Below, one piece after another: positions 1-9,843 of a DNA stretch of 64,000 nt. Both the position numbers and the translations under genes were made by a program. Positions within the stretch are counted from its first letter, which is position 1; every line of letters starts with the position of its first letter. This DNA is from Corynebacterium pelargi (lineage in GTDB: Bacteria > Actinomycetota > Actinomycetes > Mycobacteriales > Mycobacteriaceae): positions 224,045 through 288,044 of the forward strand of contig NZ_BMCX01000004.1 of NCBI RefSeq assembly GCF_014635485.1, written 5' to 3'. The notes beneath the pieces were generated by a model. It saw nothing but the letters and a program-made list of their open reading frames with translations. It was not told the DNA's origin and made no database searches.

Positions 1-720
1 CCTCCGGCTTCAAGCTCGATCACCGGCAGCAGGCCACGCGTGTTCTACAACAGGTCATAGATGAACAGCCAGCCCTTCTGCGTCCAGTACATGTGGGTGC
101 GGGTCTTGCCCTTGTCGTACTCGTGCGTCTTGGGCTGGGTGTAGGCCTGCTCAACGAAGCAGGTCTAGAAGAACCAGCGGCCGGACTGGTGAAACTGCAC
201 CTGCTCCTCGCGCAGAATCTGGTTGAGTTTTCTTCGCAGGAAGCCCGTAGTCCTTGGCGATCTCGGTGGTGGTGATCAGCGACGGCGGTGCCACCTCCAA
301 CACTGCCTGTTCAGCGGAGAGCCTCTTGGTCCGCTCAGCGCAGGGTGGCGATCGCCCGCTCAAGGAACTCGTCATCATTGAGCAGCTCGTCGATGGCGTA
401 CATGCCGTGGCGGCGGATGGACGGGAGGACGTCGTCGAGCACCCACGCCTCGAACTGCTCGGCGGCGGGTAGCTTGAAGGAGACAATCAGCCGGTACAGG
501 TCGCCCTCGCTGATGAACCTGACCTGCTGGATGTCACCAGACGCCTCAAGGGGGTATTGATTAACGGGCCCTTGCAGTGACGCGCCAGGGCATCATTCGT
601 GTTGGCGTAGCCGAGGGCGGTCGCCACGGCCCGGCCGCAGAACAGGATCTGCCCGCCGGAGGTGATGGTTCGGATCGTGCCGAACTCGTGATTGGTGAAC
701 GCTTGTAGCGCTGTAGCCAT
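1..720 (-). pseudogene. phage antirepressor (BRO-N plus KilA-C/ANT), decayed
   Basis: The minus strand reads a BRO-N start near 720 (MATALQAFTNHEFGTIRT, then an RAVATALGYAN segment). After a frameshift near 550 it continues as a recognisable BRO-N tail and then a KilA-C/ANT domain (ITTTEIAKDYGLPAKK, QSGRWFF, THEYDKGKTRTHMYWTQKG). The parts lie in different frames and there are in-frame stops, for example after QSGRWFF near 167 and close to 50, so no full product can be made. Antirepressors of this type control the lysogeny switch of actinophages. The gene also runs off the left edge of the window. It is one of several phage remnants in the first 10.8 kb. Confidence 0.75.
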
Positions 721-924
721 GACCAGCTGCTTTTCTAAGAGCCGGGTAGACAAATCGCGGGCGCGGGATGCGCCAGGCTCTCACCTGGCAGGCATGGCAG
801 GCACCGAAACCGGACACGGTGTGAGGAAGACTCTCGCTCATACGCCCCCGAGGGCCGGCGAATCCGGACGGGTCAGAGGGCACACTAATGTGTGAACGTA
901 CCGATGGCTCCGTGCCCCGTGCCA

Positions 925-953
925 TTGCTTCGGCGTCATCAACGAGGTAGCAT
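925..953 (+). promoter_or_regulatory. promoter upstream of the abi locus
   Basis: TTGCTT (925-930), 17-bp spacer, TAGCAT (948-953). Predicted transcription start is near 960-962, just before a hairpin-forming segment and about 70 nt upstream of the abi gene. Confidence 0.45.
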
Positions 954-960
954 TGTAGTC

Positions 961-1018
961 AACATGACCGGTTCCGCTGCCCGCCTCGGTGGGAGTCCAG
1001 GGCCGGTCTTCGTTTTTC
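961..1018 (+). ncRNA. candidate structured RNA upstream of abiF
   Basis: Starting 7-8 nt after a good -10 box, the sequence can fold into an outer stem GACCGG (966-971) with CCGGTC (1003-1008). This encloses an inner stem CCCGC-CTCG-GTGGG (980-993). A T-rich run (CTTCGTTTTTCG) follows, so it resembles a small RNA with a weak terminator. AbiF genes are known to be linked to conserved noncoding RNAs, reported as RNA antitoxins, which is why this is flagged. It could equally be a structured 5' leader of the abi mRNA. Confidence 0.4.
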
Positions 1019-1031
1019 GTATCAAACAGGG

Positions 1032-1955
1032 GTGCGCGTGGAGCAGGTGAAGCAGTTCAAGACCTACGGTGAACAGGTCGAATTGCTTCGTCAGCGCGGG
1101 ATGCTAGTGAATGATCCCAAGCATGCCGAGATGCTGCTGGCTCGATTGAACTACTACCGCTTGTCCGGATACTGGTACCCGATGCGCCGTTTCTCCCAAG
1201 ACGACGGCACCGCCCAAGATGAATTCGTTGACGGAGCATCGTTTGACTTGGTGGTAGCTCTCTACGGGTTTGACGAACAATTGCGCCACAGCGTGTTCTT
1301 CGAGCTTGATCGCGTGGAGTTGGCTATTCGGACCAAGCTCGGTCACGAACTGGGCCGCCTTGACCCGCTGATCTATTTGGATCCGCAACGTTTGAACGCC
1401 CGGGCACGGCAGCAGAACAAAGACGGGCGTAGCGTGCATGAGGTGTGGCTGAGAAAGTACCAGTCGGCATTGAAAGCGTCGAAGGAGGACTTCGTCGCCC
1501 ACCACAAATCAAAATATGGCGGGACTCTACCCATCTGGGCGGCCGTCGAAATCATGGATTGGGGAATGCTGTCATACCTGTACGGCATGTCGCCCAATAT
1601 CGTGCGCAAACGGATTGCCCAACCCTGCGACCTAACTGGTCCTCAGTTCGAATCGTGGCTGAAATCCTTGAATATTCTGCGCAACTACGCAGCTCATCAT
1701 GCAAGGATGTTCAACCGTGTTTACGACATCAAACCGAAACTGAACAATGACGTCAGGCTGGCTCCGGTAGCTGAAGGAATGAATCGCGTGTTCGGGCAGC
1801 TCTCCCTTATCCAATACTTGCACCGCCAACTGGACTTGTCTCCAGCCGACCGGCTACCGACGCTGTTCGACACTTACCCGCACAACCCCATCGTGCCGTT
1901 TTCTCGCATAGGCGCACCTGACAACTGGCGCGAGTTGCCTCTTTGGCGTGTTTAA
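1032..1955 (+). CDS. abiF: AbiF/AbiD-type abortive infection protein (HEPN)
   Basis: An intact 307-residue protein of the Abi_2 family (AbiD/AbiF), close to the usual length for the family. Typical blocks are visible: an N-terminal RLNYYRLSGYWYPMRRF segment (about 38-54), RVELAIRTKLGHELG (about 95-110), EIMDWGMLSYLYGM (about 173-186) and LRNYAAHH, which carries the HEPN ribonuclease motif R-x4-H (R217 to H222). By family knowledge this is a toxic RNase that halts growth on phage infection. GTG at 1032 is used; GTG at 1038, closer to the CAGGGG ribosome site, is equally possible. It stands alone between phage remnants, with a promoter and structured RNA candidate directly upstream. The antitoxin role of that RNA is inference. 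Confidence 0.85.
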   Translation: MRVEQVKQFKTYGEQVELLRQRGMLVNDPKHAEMLLARLNYYRLSGYWYPMRRFSQDDGTAQDEFVDGASFDLVVALYGFDEQLRHSVFFELDRVELAIRTKLGHELGRLDPLIYLDPQRLNARARQQNKDGRSVHEVWLRKYQSALKASKEDFVAHHKSKYGGTLPIWAAVEIMDWGMLSYLYGMSPNIVRKRIAQPCDLTGPQFESWLKSLNILRNYAAHHARMFNRVYDIKPKLNNDVRLAPVAEGMNRVFGQLSLIQYLHRQLDLSPADRLPTLFDTYPHNPIVPFSRIGAPDNWRELPLWRV

Positions 1956-3614
1956 TCCTTGCGGTAGTAGTCGCATTCGTAGCCGTCGGCGTCGAGTGGG
2001 AGTCCTGCTGCCCAGTCGGGTGGGGTCATCATGAGCTGGCAGGCATCGGCGACGGTGAAGTCGGAGTTTTCGGGTTCGTCGATGACGATTTCGTCTTGGA
2101 CGTGCATGACAATCGTGTGCCCAGCCTGAGCGGCGGGTGTCATGGCGCGGACAAGAAGGTCACGAGCGACTGCTTGGACGATGTTCTCGACGAGCGTGTC
2201 GCCGTAGGTTTCCAGCCGCCCCCATTTGCGTCGGGTCGTGACACCGCTGTAGATGATGGGGTGCCGCCCCTCCGGTTCTCGCCCAGCTTGGGCTTCACTT
2301 AGGCCAGCCGTCTGTCTGACGTCGGTGTGATGAACAGGATGCCGGACTCGGCGGTGAAGCCGAGGTTGCGGGGCTGAACAGCCTGGCGGGTGGTGATGGT
2401 GTCGAGTGGGGTCTGCTTGACGTTCGCCCAGAGTTGCACGATGTTAGGGTTCGCCGCCCGCCAGGCGTCGACGATGGGTTTGAGTTCGTGCTCGGCCAGC
2501 CCCATCCGTAGGGCACCAATCGCCTTGAGCGCTCCGACGGAGCCGTTGTAACCGCAGGCCAGTGTGGCGATCTTCCGCTTCTGGCGCAGCTCAGTGTTGA
2601 TGCCGTGTTTTTCGACAGGGACGGACGCCGAACATGCGCGACGCGGTCTCGCAGTAGAGGTCTTTGCCGTCGCGGAAGGCTTGGAGGGTGGATGTTTCTC
2701 CGGCGAGCCAGGCGATGACACGGGCTTCAATCGCGGAGTAGTCGGCGACGATGAATCGACATCCGGCGCTGGGGATGAACGCGGCACGGATCAACTGGCT
2801 CAAGGTGTCGAACACCGAGTCGTAAAGCAGTTAAAGGGCGGCGAAGGTTGCCTTGTCGGGTGAGGGTTCGGGGGCATCGAGGTCAGGCAGGTAGTTTCGG
2901 GGCAGGTTTTGGACTTGGACGAGGCGTCCGGCGAACCTGCCGGTGCGTCCCCGCTCCATAGAACTGGATGAGGCCGCGTGCCCTACCGTCCGCACCTGCG
3001 AGTTTATACACCGCCTGGTGCTTCTTCACCGAGGATTTCGCCAGGTCACCGCGCAGCTCCAGGACTTCCTCGATCTTGCCCGTGGCGGAGTCGAGGGCTG
3101 CTTCGACATCGGTCTTCGCAAGGGAATCGATGTGGCAGCCGTGGGTGGTGAGCCATTCCTTTAACTGGATCGGTGAGTTCGGGTTCTCCAACCCGGTCAA
3201 CTCCCGCGCCCGTGCAAACGTCACGCTACGGTTCTGGTCGTCGAGAGCGACGGCAGCATCTGCGAGGGTCTGGTCGAGCAGGATTCCCGTGTCGTTGATG
3301 TTCTGATCCAGGGCGTAGGCGGCCCACTCGGCGTCAGGCATCGGACACAGCGAGAGTCGGTCGTGGATCGCGAGCTCAAGCTCGACAACGCGCCGGCTGT
3401 ACTCGACGAACTGTGACCTACCATCTGGGTGGCTGCCGGGGAGATTCGTGGTGCCGTCACCATTCAACACGGAGGATGTGGCTGGCGTGTAGAACTGTTT
3501 GATCCGCTGCTTACCCGCCGTGCCCTTCTGAACGTCGAGGTTAAGAGCCACCCCACCGCATCCAGGCTCATCGGCAGACCGAGGTAAGCCGACCACACCA
3601 TCGTGCAACGCCAT
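1952..3614 (-). pseudogene. phage-type DNA polymerase A, fragmented
   Basis: The minus strand carries consecutive pieces of a family A DNA polymerase as found in actinophages. A central part (2883-3614) includes PNSPIQLKEWLTTHG. It is followed by the palm motif with FIVADYSAIEARV (about 2730-2770), an ATLACGYNGSVGALKAIG segment (about 2500-2570) and the terminal HVQDEIVIDEP motif C (about 2070-2100). The pieces sit in at least three reading frames separated by frameshifts, and the N-terminal part is missing. The 3' end overlaps the end of the abi gene by 4 bp, convergently. It is clearly non-functional and marks this region as old prophage material. Confidence 0.8.
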
Positions 3615-3669
3615 TGGCTCGGGTCAAGAAACCCGAGTGTCAACAGCTCGGAAAAAGCTCAATATTGTC

Positions 3670-5164
3670 AACCACGCTTCAATGAAGTCGATGACGGGGG
3701 AATCGATTGAACCCAATATCTATGGAGACTGGTTGAATCAGCGCTCGGAGGAGTTCGAGACCTGACCGGTGTTGGGTGATAAGAAAACTCGCAGTTGAAG
3801 AAGTTTTTTTATGGCTACTCGATGGGATTAAGGACAAACCGCGCTTCCTAGCTTTATGCGTTTGCTAAACCGGCGGTAATCAATAACGTTGTTAGGCTGG
3901 TTAAGGCGTATTCTGAGGCAGTTGCCGCGCTCCGCTCTGACGAGAAGCCCCAAGAGCTGTTTACGCGTTTGCCTGAACTTGTTGATCCGAAAGAAATTAA
4001 GTGGTCATCTAGTTTGACCAATTATTTAACCCGACGTGTCCAGATCGTGCCGAATAGAGGACAAATCGTTCAGTCAATTTATCGACCATTTTGTCGACAG
4101 TGCGTGTACTTCGATGAACATTTGAAGCATCGCCTAGCTCAACTTCTCACTATGTTCCCGCCGCCGGAGCACGACAACATCGGGTTTCACATTGTGAATC
4201 CGGGAAGCGCTAAACCATTCTCGGCGGTGGCCGTCAAGATGACTCCTGACCTCGTAGCTTGGATTTCTAACGCTGGGCAGTTCTTCCCATGGTGGACGTG
4301 GAAATGCGTTGAGGTTGCCGACGGTGTGTTGGATTTGAATTTGGGGCGGACGGTGTCCACTGGCCAAAAAGGGCAGGATGGAGAAACCCGTTCTCGTTAC
4401 CGGCACGTGGACAACGTTGCCGACGAGATTCTTTCCAAGTATCGTGCGGCGCTCGGGGATGTGACGAAGGACGACATTTTCCATTTCGTGTACGGGCAGT
4501 TGCATGACACTGCGTATCGCGCGAAGTACGCGGCTGATCTGAAGAAGATGCTGCCGCACATCGAGACGCCTATCTCACGGGAGTGGTTCGACATGGTGGT
4601 GGCGGCTGGCAGTGAACTCACGGCTCTACACGTCGAATACGAGGATGTGGAGGCGTACCCGCTGGACGTGCAGATCAAGCAGGGCTGCTCTGAAGATGAT
4701 CGCGAGATGTGGCATTTGACGAAGGTGAAGTGGGCTAAGTGCAAAGGTCCCGAGACCGGCAAGAGTGTTAATGATGTGACGAAGACTTTCTACAACACGA
4801 AGTTGACGATCACTGGGTTCCCGGAGGATTCGGAAGACTACCTGTTGGGTTCAGGTTCAGTACCGGCTTGGATTATCGACCTCTATCAAGTGAAGAAGGA
4901 CAAGGCATCGGGTATCGTTAGGGACCCTAATGATTGGGGGCAGACGAGGTGTATAATCCCCGTTACATTGTGGATGTGATTGGGAAGGTCACCCGTGTTG
5001 CTGTGGAGACTGTGCGGATCGTACAGATGCTGCAAATGCATGCCGTTGGTGGAATGATTGCGCTTCGACTGCGTAAAATTTGCAGCCTCTCGCCAACACG
5101 AGTTGCGATTTTGAGCAGGATTTGTCTCGTCCGGGATCCTTGCTTAGTTGCTAAACTCTTGTAG
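3670..5164 (+). pseudogene. type ISP restriction-modification enzyme, C-terminal remnant
   Basis: Fragments match the C-terminal half of single-polypeptide type ISP R-M enzymes (LlaGI/LlaBIII class). They include NIYGDWLNQRSEEFET (about 3712-3762), YGYSMGLRTNR (about 3813-3845), AKPAVINNVVRLVKAYSEAV, then the target-recognition part from 3969 on (YRPFCRQCVYFDEHL, DDIFHFVYGQLH). Helicase and most of the methyltransferase are absent. Nonsense codons sit where Trp is expected (TGA 3763-3765, TAG 3849-3851), there are frameshifts around 3785-3815, and a G5 tract at 4935-4939 shifts the frame. The proper ending (ADEVYNPRYI, VAVETVRIV) continues in another frame. A 336-residue open frame at 3969-4979 survives but is not a complete enzyme. 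Confidence 0.75.
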
Positions 5165-5193
5165 ATTACTGCAGGTGAGGGTCCGTTTTTAGG

Positions 5194-5310
5194 TCAACTC
5201 GAAACTAGAGTGTCCGAGGGTTCGGATGATTGCAGTCTAGCGGCAAATTCCGCCGGGGTGAGATACCCCAGGGGAGAATGACTGTGAAAGCTGTTGTGTG
5301 GCGGCGGGTG
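5194..5310 (-). mobile_element. IS3-type transposase C-terminal remnant
   Basis: The minus strand encodes PHNSFHSHSPLGYLTPAEF followed by AARLQ and a stop at 5194-5196. This is the characteristic end of IS3/IS481-like transposases (R-P-H-S-x-L-G-Y-x-T-P-A-E-F). No upstream DDE catalytic core can be read, so only the tail remains. The rest of 5311-5591 shows no recognisable gene. Confidence 0.55.
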
Positions 5311-5591
5311 GCACGTCACTTGGAAAGAATCCTCGATGGTGCTGATAGCAAGGTGGGAGCTAGATCGTGGCATCTTTCCTGTGGGGCAAACATAATCTCG
5401 AAGGATTGTGTCAACAAGGATCAATTTTCACTAGCGGCATGGTGATGACCGTCTGCAGTATATGCTCGAAACCGCAATCGTGGGAATATGGCACCCGTAA
5501 CCTAAACCGGCTGTTCAGTTTCTAACGAAAAGTGGCAGTAGAGCCTCCCGGCGATCCGTGAATCAGAAGAAAGCAGAACCTCATTGATCAC

Positions 5592-7382
5592 TCATCGTTG
5601 TTCAAACTCCATGAGGGTATGCCGAAGACCTGGTTCATCGAAAGATATCGAAATTACGTTTTCTTGTCCAGCCCAATCGTTGAGATTTCTAATGGCATCA
5701 TCGCTGAGCTCTTGCACAAACAGAAATGCAAGGTTGTGCTTGGCACGTGACGCGGCGACATAGAACAGGTTTCTTGAGTGTTGAAACGTACTGTTTTGGA
5801 GCTGTTCCGAGTTGTGGTCGGCAATCATTTTTGCGAAGTTATACTTTGACCAGCCACGGCCGACAACAACAATTACATCGTCAAATTCTGCACCCTTGAC
5901 AGCGTGTTGGGTTGAAAATAGGGATCCGTCCTCGAAATATTGGCGGAGTGCGCGTATTTCGGCATATGGTACGGCTAAGAGTTTCTCATACTCGTCGAGA
6001 CTTCTCGGCTTCTCAAATGTTTCGTCGGGTGTCAGCACCTGAAGTGACTCTGTCAGCTGGCGATGTCGATCGGCGACTTTTGTGGGAATCGCGAAAAAAC
6101 TTTGTTGGCGTGAGAGCTCGAGTACATCTCCAACTGTTCCTGTAATGCTTTTGGAATTGAGCGATTCGAAGAATTTAACCCAAAGTTGTTTGTCTTTTGG
6201 TGCTCTCAGGGTTGGCCCCTTGCTTCCGAGGATTCGGAACAGCTCTCCGAATTTGCGTTCGACAAAAGCTTGAATTGCAGGCTCTAGGGTGTCGACAAGG
6301 AATTCAATAACGGGATCTTCTTTGTGTGTGAAAGCGTCGTTGTAGTGAAAAATCTCTGGAAGGGAGGGGTACCCTAACTCGTTTGCGATCGCGCGGTGTG
6401 TGAGCATGAGCACTTTTAGATTCTTTGAGTCCTTTGCCCATACGCTAATTCGAGAGTCTTCCTGAACCCATCTAAGGCATGATTGGGTAGCTTCATGGGA
6501 GATTTGCCCCTTCCAAGACCTCGTTAGACGTTTGCCCGGCCATTCGTTCGTGTGAAAAATGGTTACAGTGCCACTTTCGGCGTTCGCTTTTGGAGCCTGC
6601 GGTAGCTCGGGTCGTAAATGGTTAAGGAAATCCACTACTGATTTGTCTGACCGGAAGTTAGCGTTCTTAGGGATGTATTCGAGCGAGGAATGCTTAATTG
6701 CGCCACAAGTCTTGTCGTAGATCTGTTGCCAGTGGTCGCCAAAGAACCCAACTATAGGTGTTATACGGTCACTGTCCCAGCCAGACAAAATCGCATCTGC
6801 AAGTCCAAGCGGAGTGTCTTGATATTCGTCAATAAAGATGACGGGGAACCTATCTGCAATTAGTGACCGAAACTTCTCATTACCGAAAAGCTGAATCGCA
6901 AGTTCGGGAATGTCGTCATGATGAAGTGTGATTCGATCTTGGTGTATTCCACGGATACCTAAGTCGTAGACTACCGGAAGTTCTTTGAAATCGGGCCGCT
7001 GCTCGTGAACCAGCTGCCAATTTTTCAATGATGGAAGTGCCGATGCTAGAGCCTTTTGGTAAGGGCTGATCATCTCCCAAAGGAACCCATGCAGAGTGTC
7101 GGCGAAGATGGTTGGATCTTCGTCAGTTCTTGCCTTGATTTCGTCTCGAGCCACTCTTGTATATGTCAGACAAGCCACTTTTTGGTCAGTGCGAGGTAGA
7201 TAGTCGGCCTTGTTTTCCAAAATGTGCCGCAGTGCTTGGATCAGCGAGTATGTCTTGCCTGCTCCGGCTCCGGCTTCAAGTATAAAGTTTTTCCTATTCT
7301 TGAGAGCCGTGAAGAGGGCGTCAATTGTCTCCTCACTCATCAGTTCAGCGTTGTTTGCCAGGGATTTTTCTTTGTGCTTCAT
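5592..7382 (-). CDS. gajB: Gabija-like UvrD/Rep-family helicase GajB
   Basis: A 596-residue superfamily 1 helicase. Visible motifs in order: Walker A EAGAGAGKT (36-44), a TYTRVARDEI motif Ia region, Walker B/motif II VIFIDEYQDT (about 181-190), motif III GDHWQQIYD, motif IV NFRSDKSVVDF, motif V QHAVKGAEFDDVIVV and motif VI FYVAASRAKHN. It overlaps the upstream gajA by 4 bp (ATGA), so the two are translationally coupled. In Gabija, GajB is activated by nucleotide depletion or DNA ends and works with the GajA nuclease to stop phage. At about 600 residues it is larger than the first described GajB (about 490), so it may be a divergent subtype. An OLD-plus-helicase defence pair of another class is the alternative. 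Confidence 0.8.
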   Translation of the reverse strand: MKHKEKSLANNAELMSEETIDALFTALKNRKNFILEAGAGAGKTYSLIQALRHILENKADYLPRTDQKVACLTYTRVARDEIKARTDEDPTIFADTLHGFLWEMISPYQKALASALPSLKNWQLVHEQRPDFKELPVVYDLGIRGIHQDRITLHHDDIPELAIQLFGNEKFRSLIADRFPVIFIDEYQDTPLGLADAILSGWDSDRITPIVGFFGDHWQQIYDKTCGAIKHSSLEYIPKNANFRSDKSVVDFLNHLRPELPQAPKANAESGTVTIFHTNEWPGKRLTRSWKGQISHEATQSCLRWVQEDSRISVWAKDSKNLKVLMLTHRAIANELGYPSLPEIFHYNDAFTHKEDPVIEFLVDTLEPAIQAFVERKFGELFRILGSKGPTLRAPKDKQLWVKFFESLNSKSITGTVGDVLELSRQQSFFAIPTKVADRHRQLTESLQVLTPDETFEKPRSLDEYEKLLAVPYAEIRALRQYFEDGSLFSTQHAVKGAEFDDVIVVVGRGWSKYNFAKMIADHNSEQLQNSTFQHSRNLFYVAASRAKHNLAFLFVQELSDDAIRNLNDWAGQENVISISFDEPGLRHTLMEFEQR

Positions 7383-9463
7383 AGAACCACGCCTGTAGCT
7401 GCTTGTTCTGGCTCGGTCAGTGTAGGGTAGCTAACTAGCCAATCGAGACCTTGTTGGATATACCGAGGGATTTTCCAGTTACTCTGGTCCACGGCGAATC
7501 GCAATGCAAAATCGCTTTTCTTTAGGCGTCCAGCAGCTTCCCGTACGAGCTGCTCGTCGCCGATTTCCTTCGTAAGAGTTAGCCCCTCCACCTCAGGGTT
7601 TGCAAGCAGGAAAGCATCCTCGAACGTACGTCCACAAGCTTCGGTATCTGCTTCGGGGACTTGGAACGCAAGGTAGCGGTTCTTCGAGATAATTTCGTCC
7701 GACTTTGCAGCCTCTAAAAGGTCAGTCGGAGTTTGCACTGCTGTTTTTTCTGGGTTTTCGAACCATTTCTTAATCGTCTCGTTGCTGGTGGCTGTGCCCG
7801 AGTGCACAGTTGTTGCAACTAGACGGGATGTCGATTCAGATTGTTCGACAGCATCGATGTCCGTGATGACTAGCGTTGGAATGTGCAAGAAATCAAGGAG
7901 CGGGAAAAATAAATGTGCGTAAGCCCCTCCCACTTCCATGATGGTGACATACTGGTTCCCGAGTTCATGCTTAGAATTCCTGATGCCCGCGGGAACAATA
8001 AGGCGTTCGCTGGTTCCTTCTACAAGTATCGCTTTGTCCGCGAAAAAGAGGTCTGAGCGAACCAAAGTCAGGTACTTGTGAAGGAACTCCTCATCGATAT
8101 CCTCTGCGTCCGTGAGATTTAGAACAACTGTGTGGCAGCCTATGTTGGCTTCAGGGGCGTTTTCAACTCTGAAGTACCGGATAGCCGAAAATTTGGCACG
8201 GTTGGCAACGTGAGACGAATGGGTTGACACTGTGAACTGAGGCCACCAGTTTTGTTCCACTTCGTGCAGAGCAGGGAAGAGCATCGAGACCGAAGCGAGT
8301 TGTTCGATAAATACCTCTTGCATCTGTGGGTGAAGATGCGCCTCAGGCTCTTCGATGAATATCAAATGCAATCCAGGTAAGTTGCCTCTGCTGGCAAACT
8401 CGCGGTAGTAGCTAAGCAGAGTGAAGAGCATTAAGATGAGGTTTCGAGATCCGAGTCCGCTGTAGGATTCGGGGAGGGTCACCCCTGCTGCACCATCGTA
8501 GCGGATGCTGGTGTGTTTTCCTAAGACTCGTGCGATGTCTAAGGTGGTTTCGGCTCTGATGCCTGGATCCACAAGGCCGGGGTAACCAAAGCTTTGGAGT
8601 GCAGGAATGAGCCCCTCCACCATTTCACTGACTTTTGCACCCAGCTGGCGCTCAATATCAGCGACTGCTTCTTTGAGTGCTTCCACGGTATTTTTCTGAC
8701 TGTTTCCATCTTCTTCTCGCGCGGCGGCATCAAAAAGTGTCTGGAAAATGTCTCCGATTAGGTCCTTTGGTCGTTCTTTTTCATCATCAAGACCTCGTTG
8801 AGCTTTCAAGAAGTGAACGGTAAGAATGCGCTGCATTGCCTCAATGGTGATTTCTCGCCTGTTTGTGACATCGCCAGGATCAATTGCCGTGATTGATCGC
8901 CCATACATCGCTGGAACTCGATCATTAATGATCGTGAGAACACTTTCTAGGTCCGCTTTTCCGGAGTCCGACCTGTCCGCAATCCCTTCAAAGAAGTGCG
9001 CGAGCTTTCCTCCCCCAAGTGAGTATTCGAGACGAATCTTTGCTTTTGTGCAGTTCGGATCGAGATCGACGATAGCTGCTGAAAGTGGACCGTATGCGTG
9101 CAAATCTTTTGAATACGAAATCTCTACAGTGAGCGAGATTGCGGGGAGGGTGTCTCTTGCGGATTTTTCGTCTCCAGAATTGTAAAATTCCCATGCTTCA
9201 AGAAACTCGGGATAACATTCAGACGAAAAATCAGCCAAAGTAAGTTTTAACGGGGGCGTTTGCAGAAAGCGTGCACATGCCTCGGCAAACGTAGTTTTTC
9301 CACTGTTATTACGGCCCACTAAGACGGTGGTCTCGGAGTCCAGATCAATTTCTGTGCTTCGCAATAGCCGGAAATTCTGGATCTGAATTTTGGAAATCCT
9401 CATTGGGGCGGGCGACCGACGTTGGTCGACGCTGGGGCTTGGGGTCGCGGATTGCTGAGCCAT
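7379..9463 (-). CDS. gajA: Gabija-like OLD-family ATPase-TOPRIM nuclease GajA
   Basis: An OLD-family endonuclease of 694 residues from the ATG at 9463, chosen because AGGA lies 6 nt upstream; an in-frame TTG at 9481 and an ATG 20 codons further in are alternatives. The N-terminal SMC/ABC-like ATPase shows QIQNFR, Walker A GRNNSGKT (about 50-57), a GLGSRNL signature (about 338) and Walker B LIFIEEPEAHLHPQ (about 370). The C-terminal TOPRIM domain has ILVEGTSERLIVP (about 480) and the acidic VITDIDAVEQ motif (about 533). GajA nicks DNA and is held inactive by nucleotides. With gajB it forms the only complete multi-gene defence system in the window. Its codon use is more AT-rich than the backbone, in line with horizontal transfer. 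Confidence 0.82.
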   Translation of the reverse strand: MAQQSATPSPSVDQRRSPAPMRISKIQIQNFRLLRSTEIDLDSETTVLVGRNNSGKTTFAEACARFLQTPPLKLTLADFSSECYPEFLEAWEFYNSGDEKSARDTLPAISLTVEISYSKDLHAYGPLSAAIVDLDPNCTKAKIRLEYSLGGGKLAHFFEGIADRSDSGKADLESVLTIINDRVPAMYGRSITAIDPGDVTNRREITIEAMQRILTVHFLKAQRGLDDEKERPKDLIGDIFQTLFDAAAREEDGNSQKNTVEALKEAVADIERQLGAKVSEMVEGLIPALQSFGYPGLVDPGIRAETTLDIARVLGKHTSIRYDGAAGVTLPESYSGLGSRNLILMLFTLLSYYREFASRGNLPGLHLIFIEEPEAHLHPQMQEVFIEQLASVSMLFPALHEVEQNWWPQFTVSTHSSHVANRAKFSAIRYFRVENAPEANIGCHTVVLNLTDAEDIDEEFLHKYLTLVRSDLFFADKAILVEGTSERLIVPAGIRNSKHELGNQYVTIMEVGGAYAHLFFPLLDFLHIPTLVITDIDAVEQSESTSRLVATTVHSGTATSNETIKKWFENPEKTAVQTPTDLLEAAKSDEIISKNRYLAFQVPEADTEACGRTFEDAFLLANPEVEGLTLTKEIGDEQLVREAAGRLKKSDFALRFAVDQSNWKIPRYIQQGLDWLVSYPTLTEPEQAATGVVL

Positions 9464-9843
9464 TTGTGATCCTATTTGCAAAACTGAAAGACGCTAGAAG
9501 ATATCGATTATTAGCCATCGGTTGATTGAACGCTCCTCCTTCAGGTGCTCTGACCAGATAAAAATTGTTCCGGTAAGACTTAGAGAAGAGCTCAAAGCGA
9601 AGATCAAAGTGCCGTTACGGTGGGGGAATCTATCGCTGCACATAAGTGTAGACCACCCCAGCTTCGATCAGTGGGATTGTGGAGTTACCGTGGAAGCTAG
9701 TTTCTGGAAGTAACCAAAATCTTTCCTATTTATCTGCAAAATTGACTCGGACTTGGTTTCCTGGCTTGACCACAGGTCATCTTCTTTGGAGCATTTTGCA
9801 GCTGGATGGCATTACTTCAGTTGTTTATCCCAGCCTATGCACC
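9464..9843. other. intergenic, no recognisable gene
   Basis: This stretch lies between gajA and the exonuclease pseudogene and carries the gajA upstream region. A short open frame at 9522-9713 (+) has no recognisable features and is not called. Confidence 0.5.

Noticed and set aside
9522..9713. 63-residue plus-strand frame beside gajA
   Set aside because: No ribosome site, no family features, and it overlaps the gajA upstream region.
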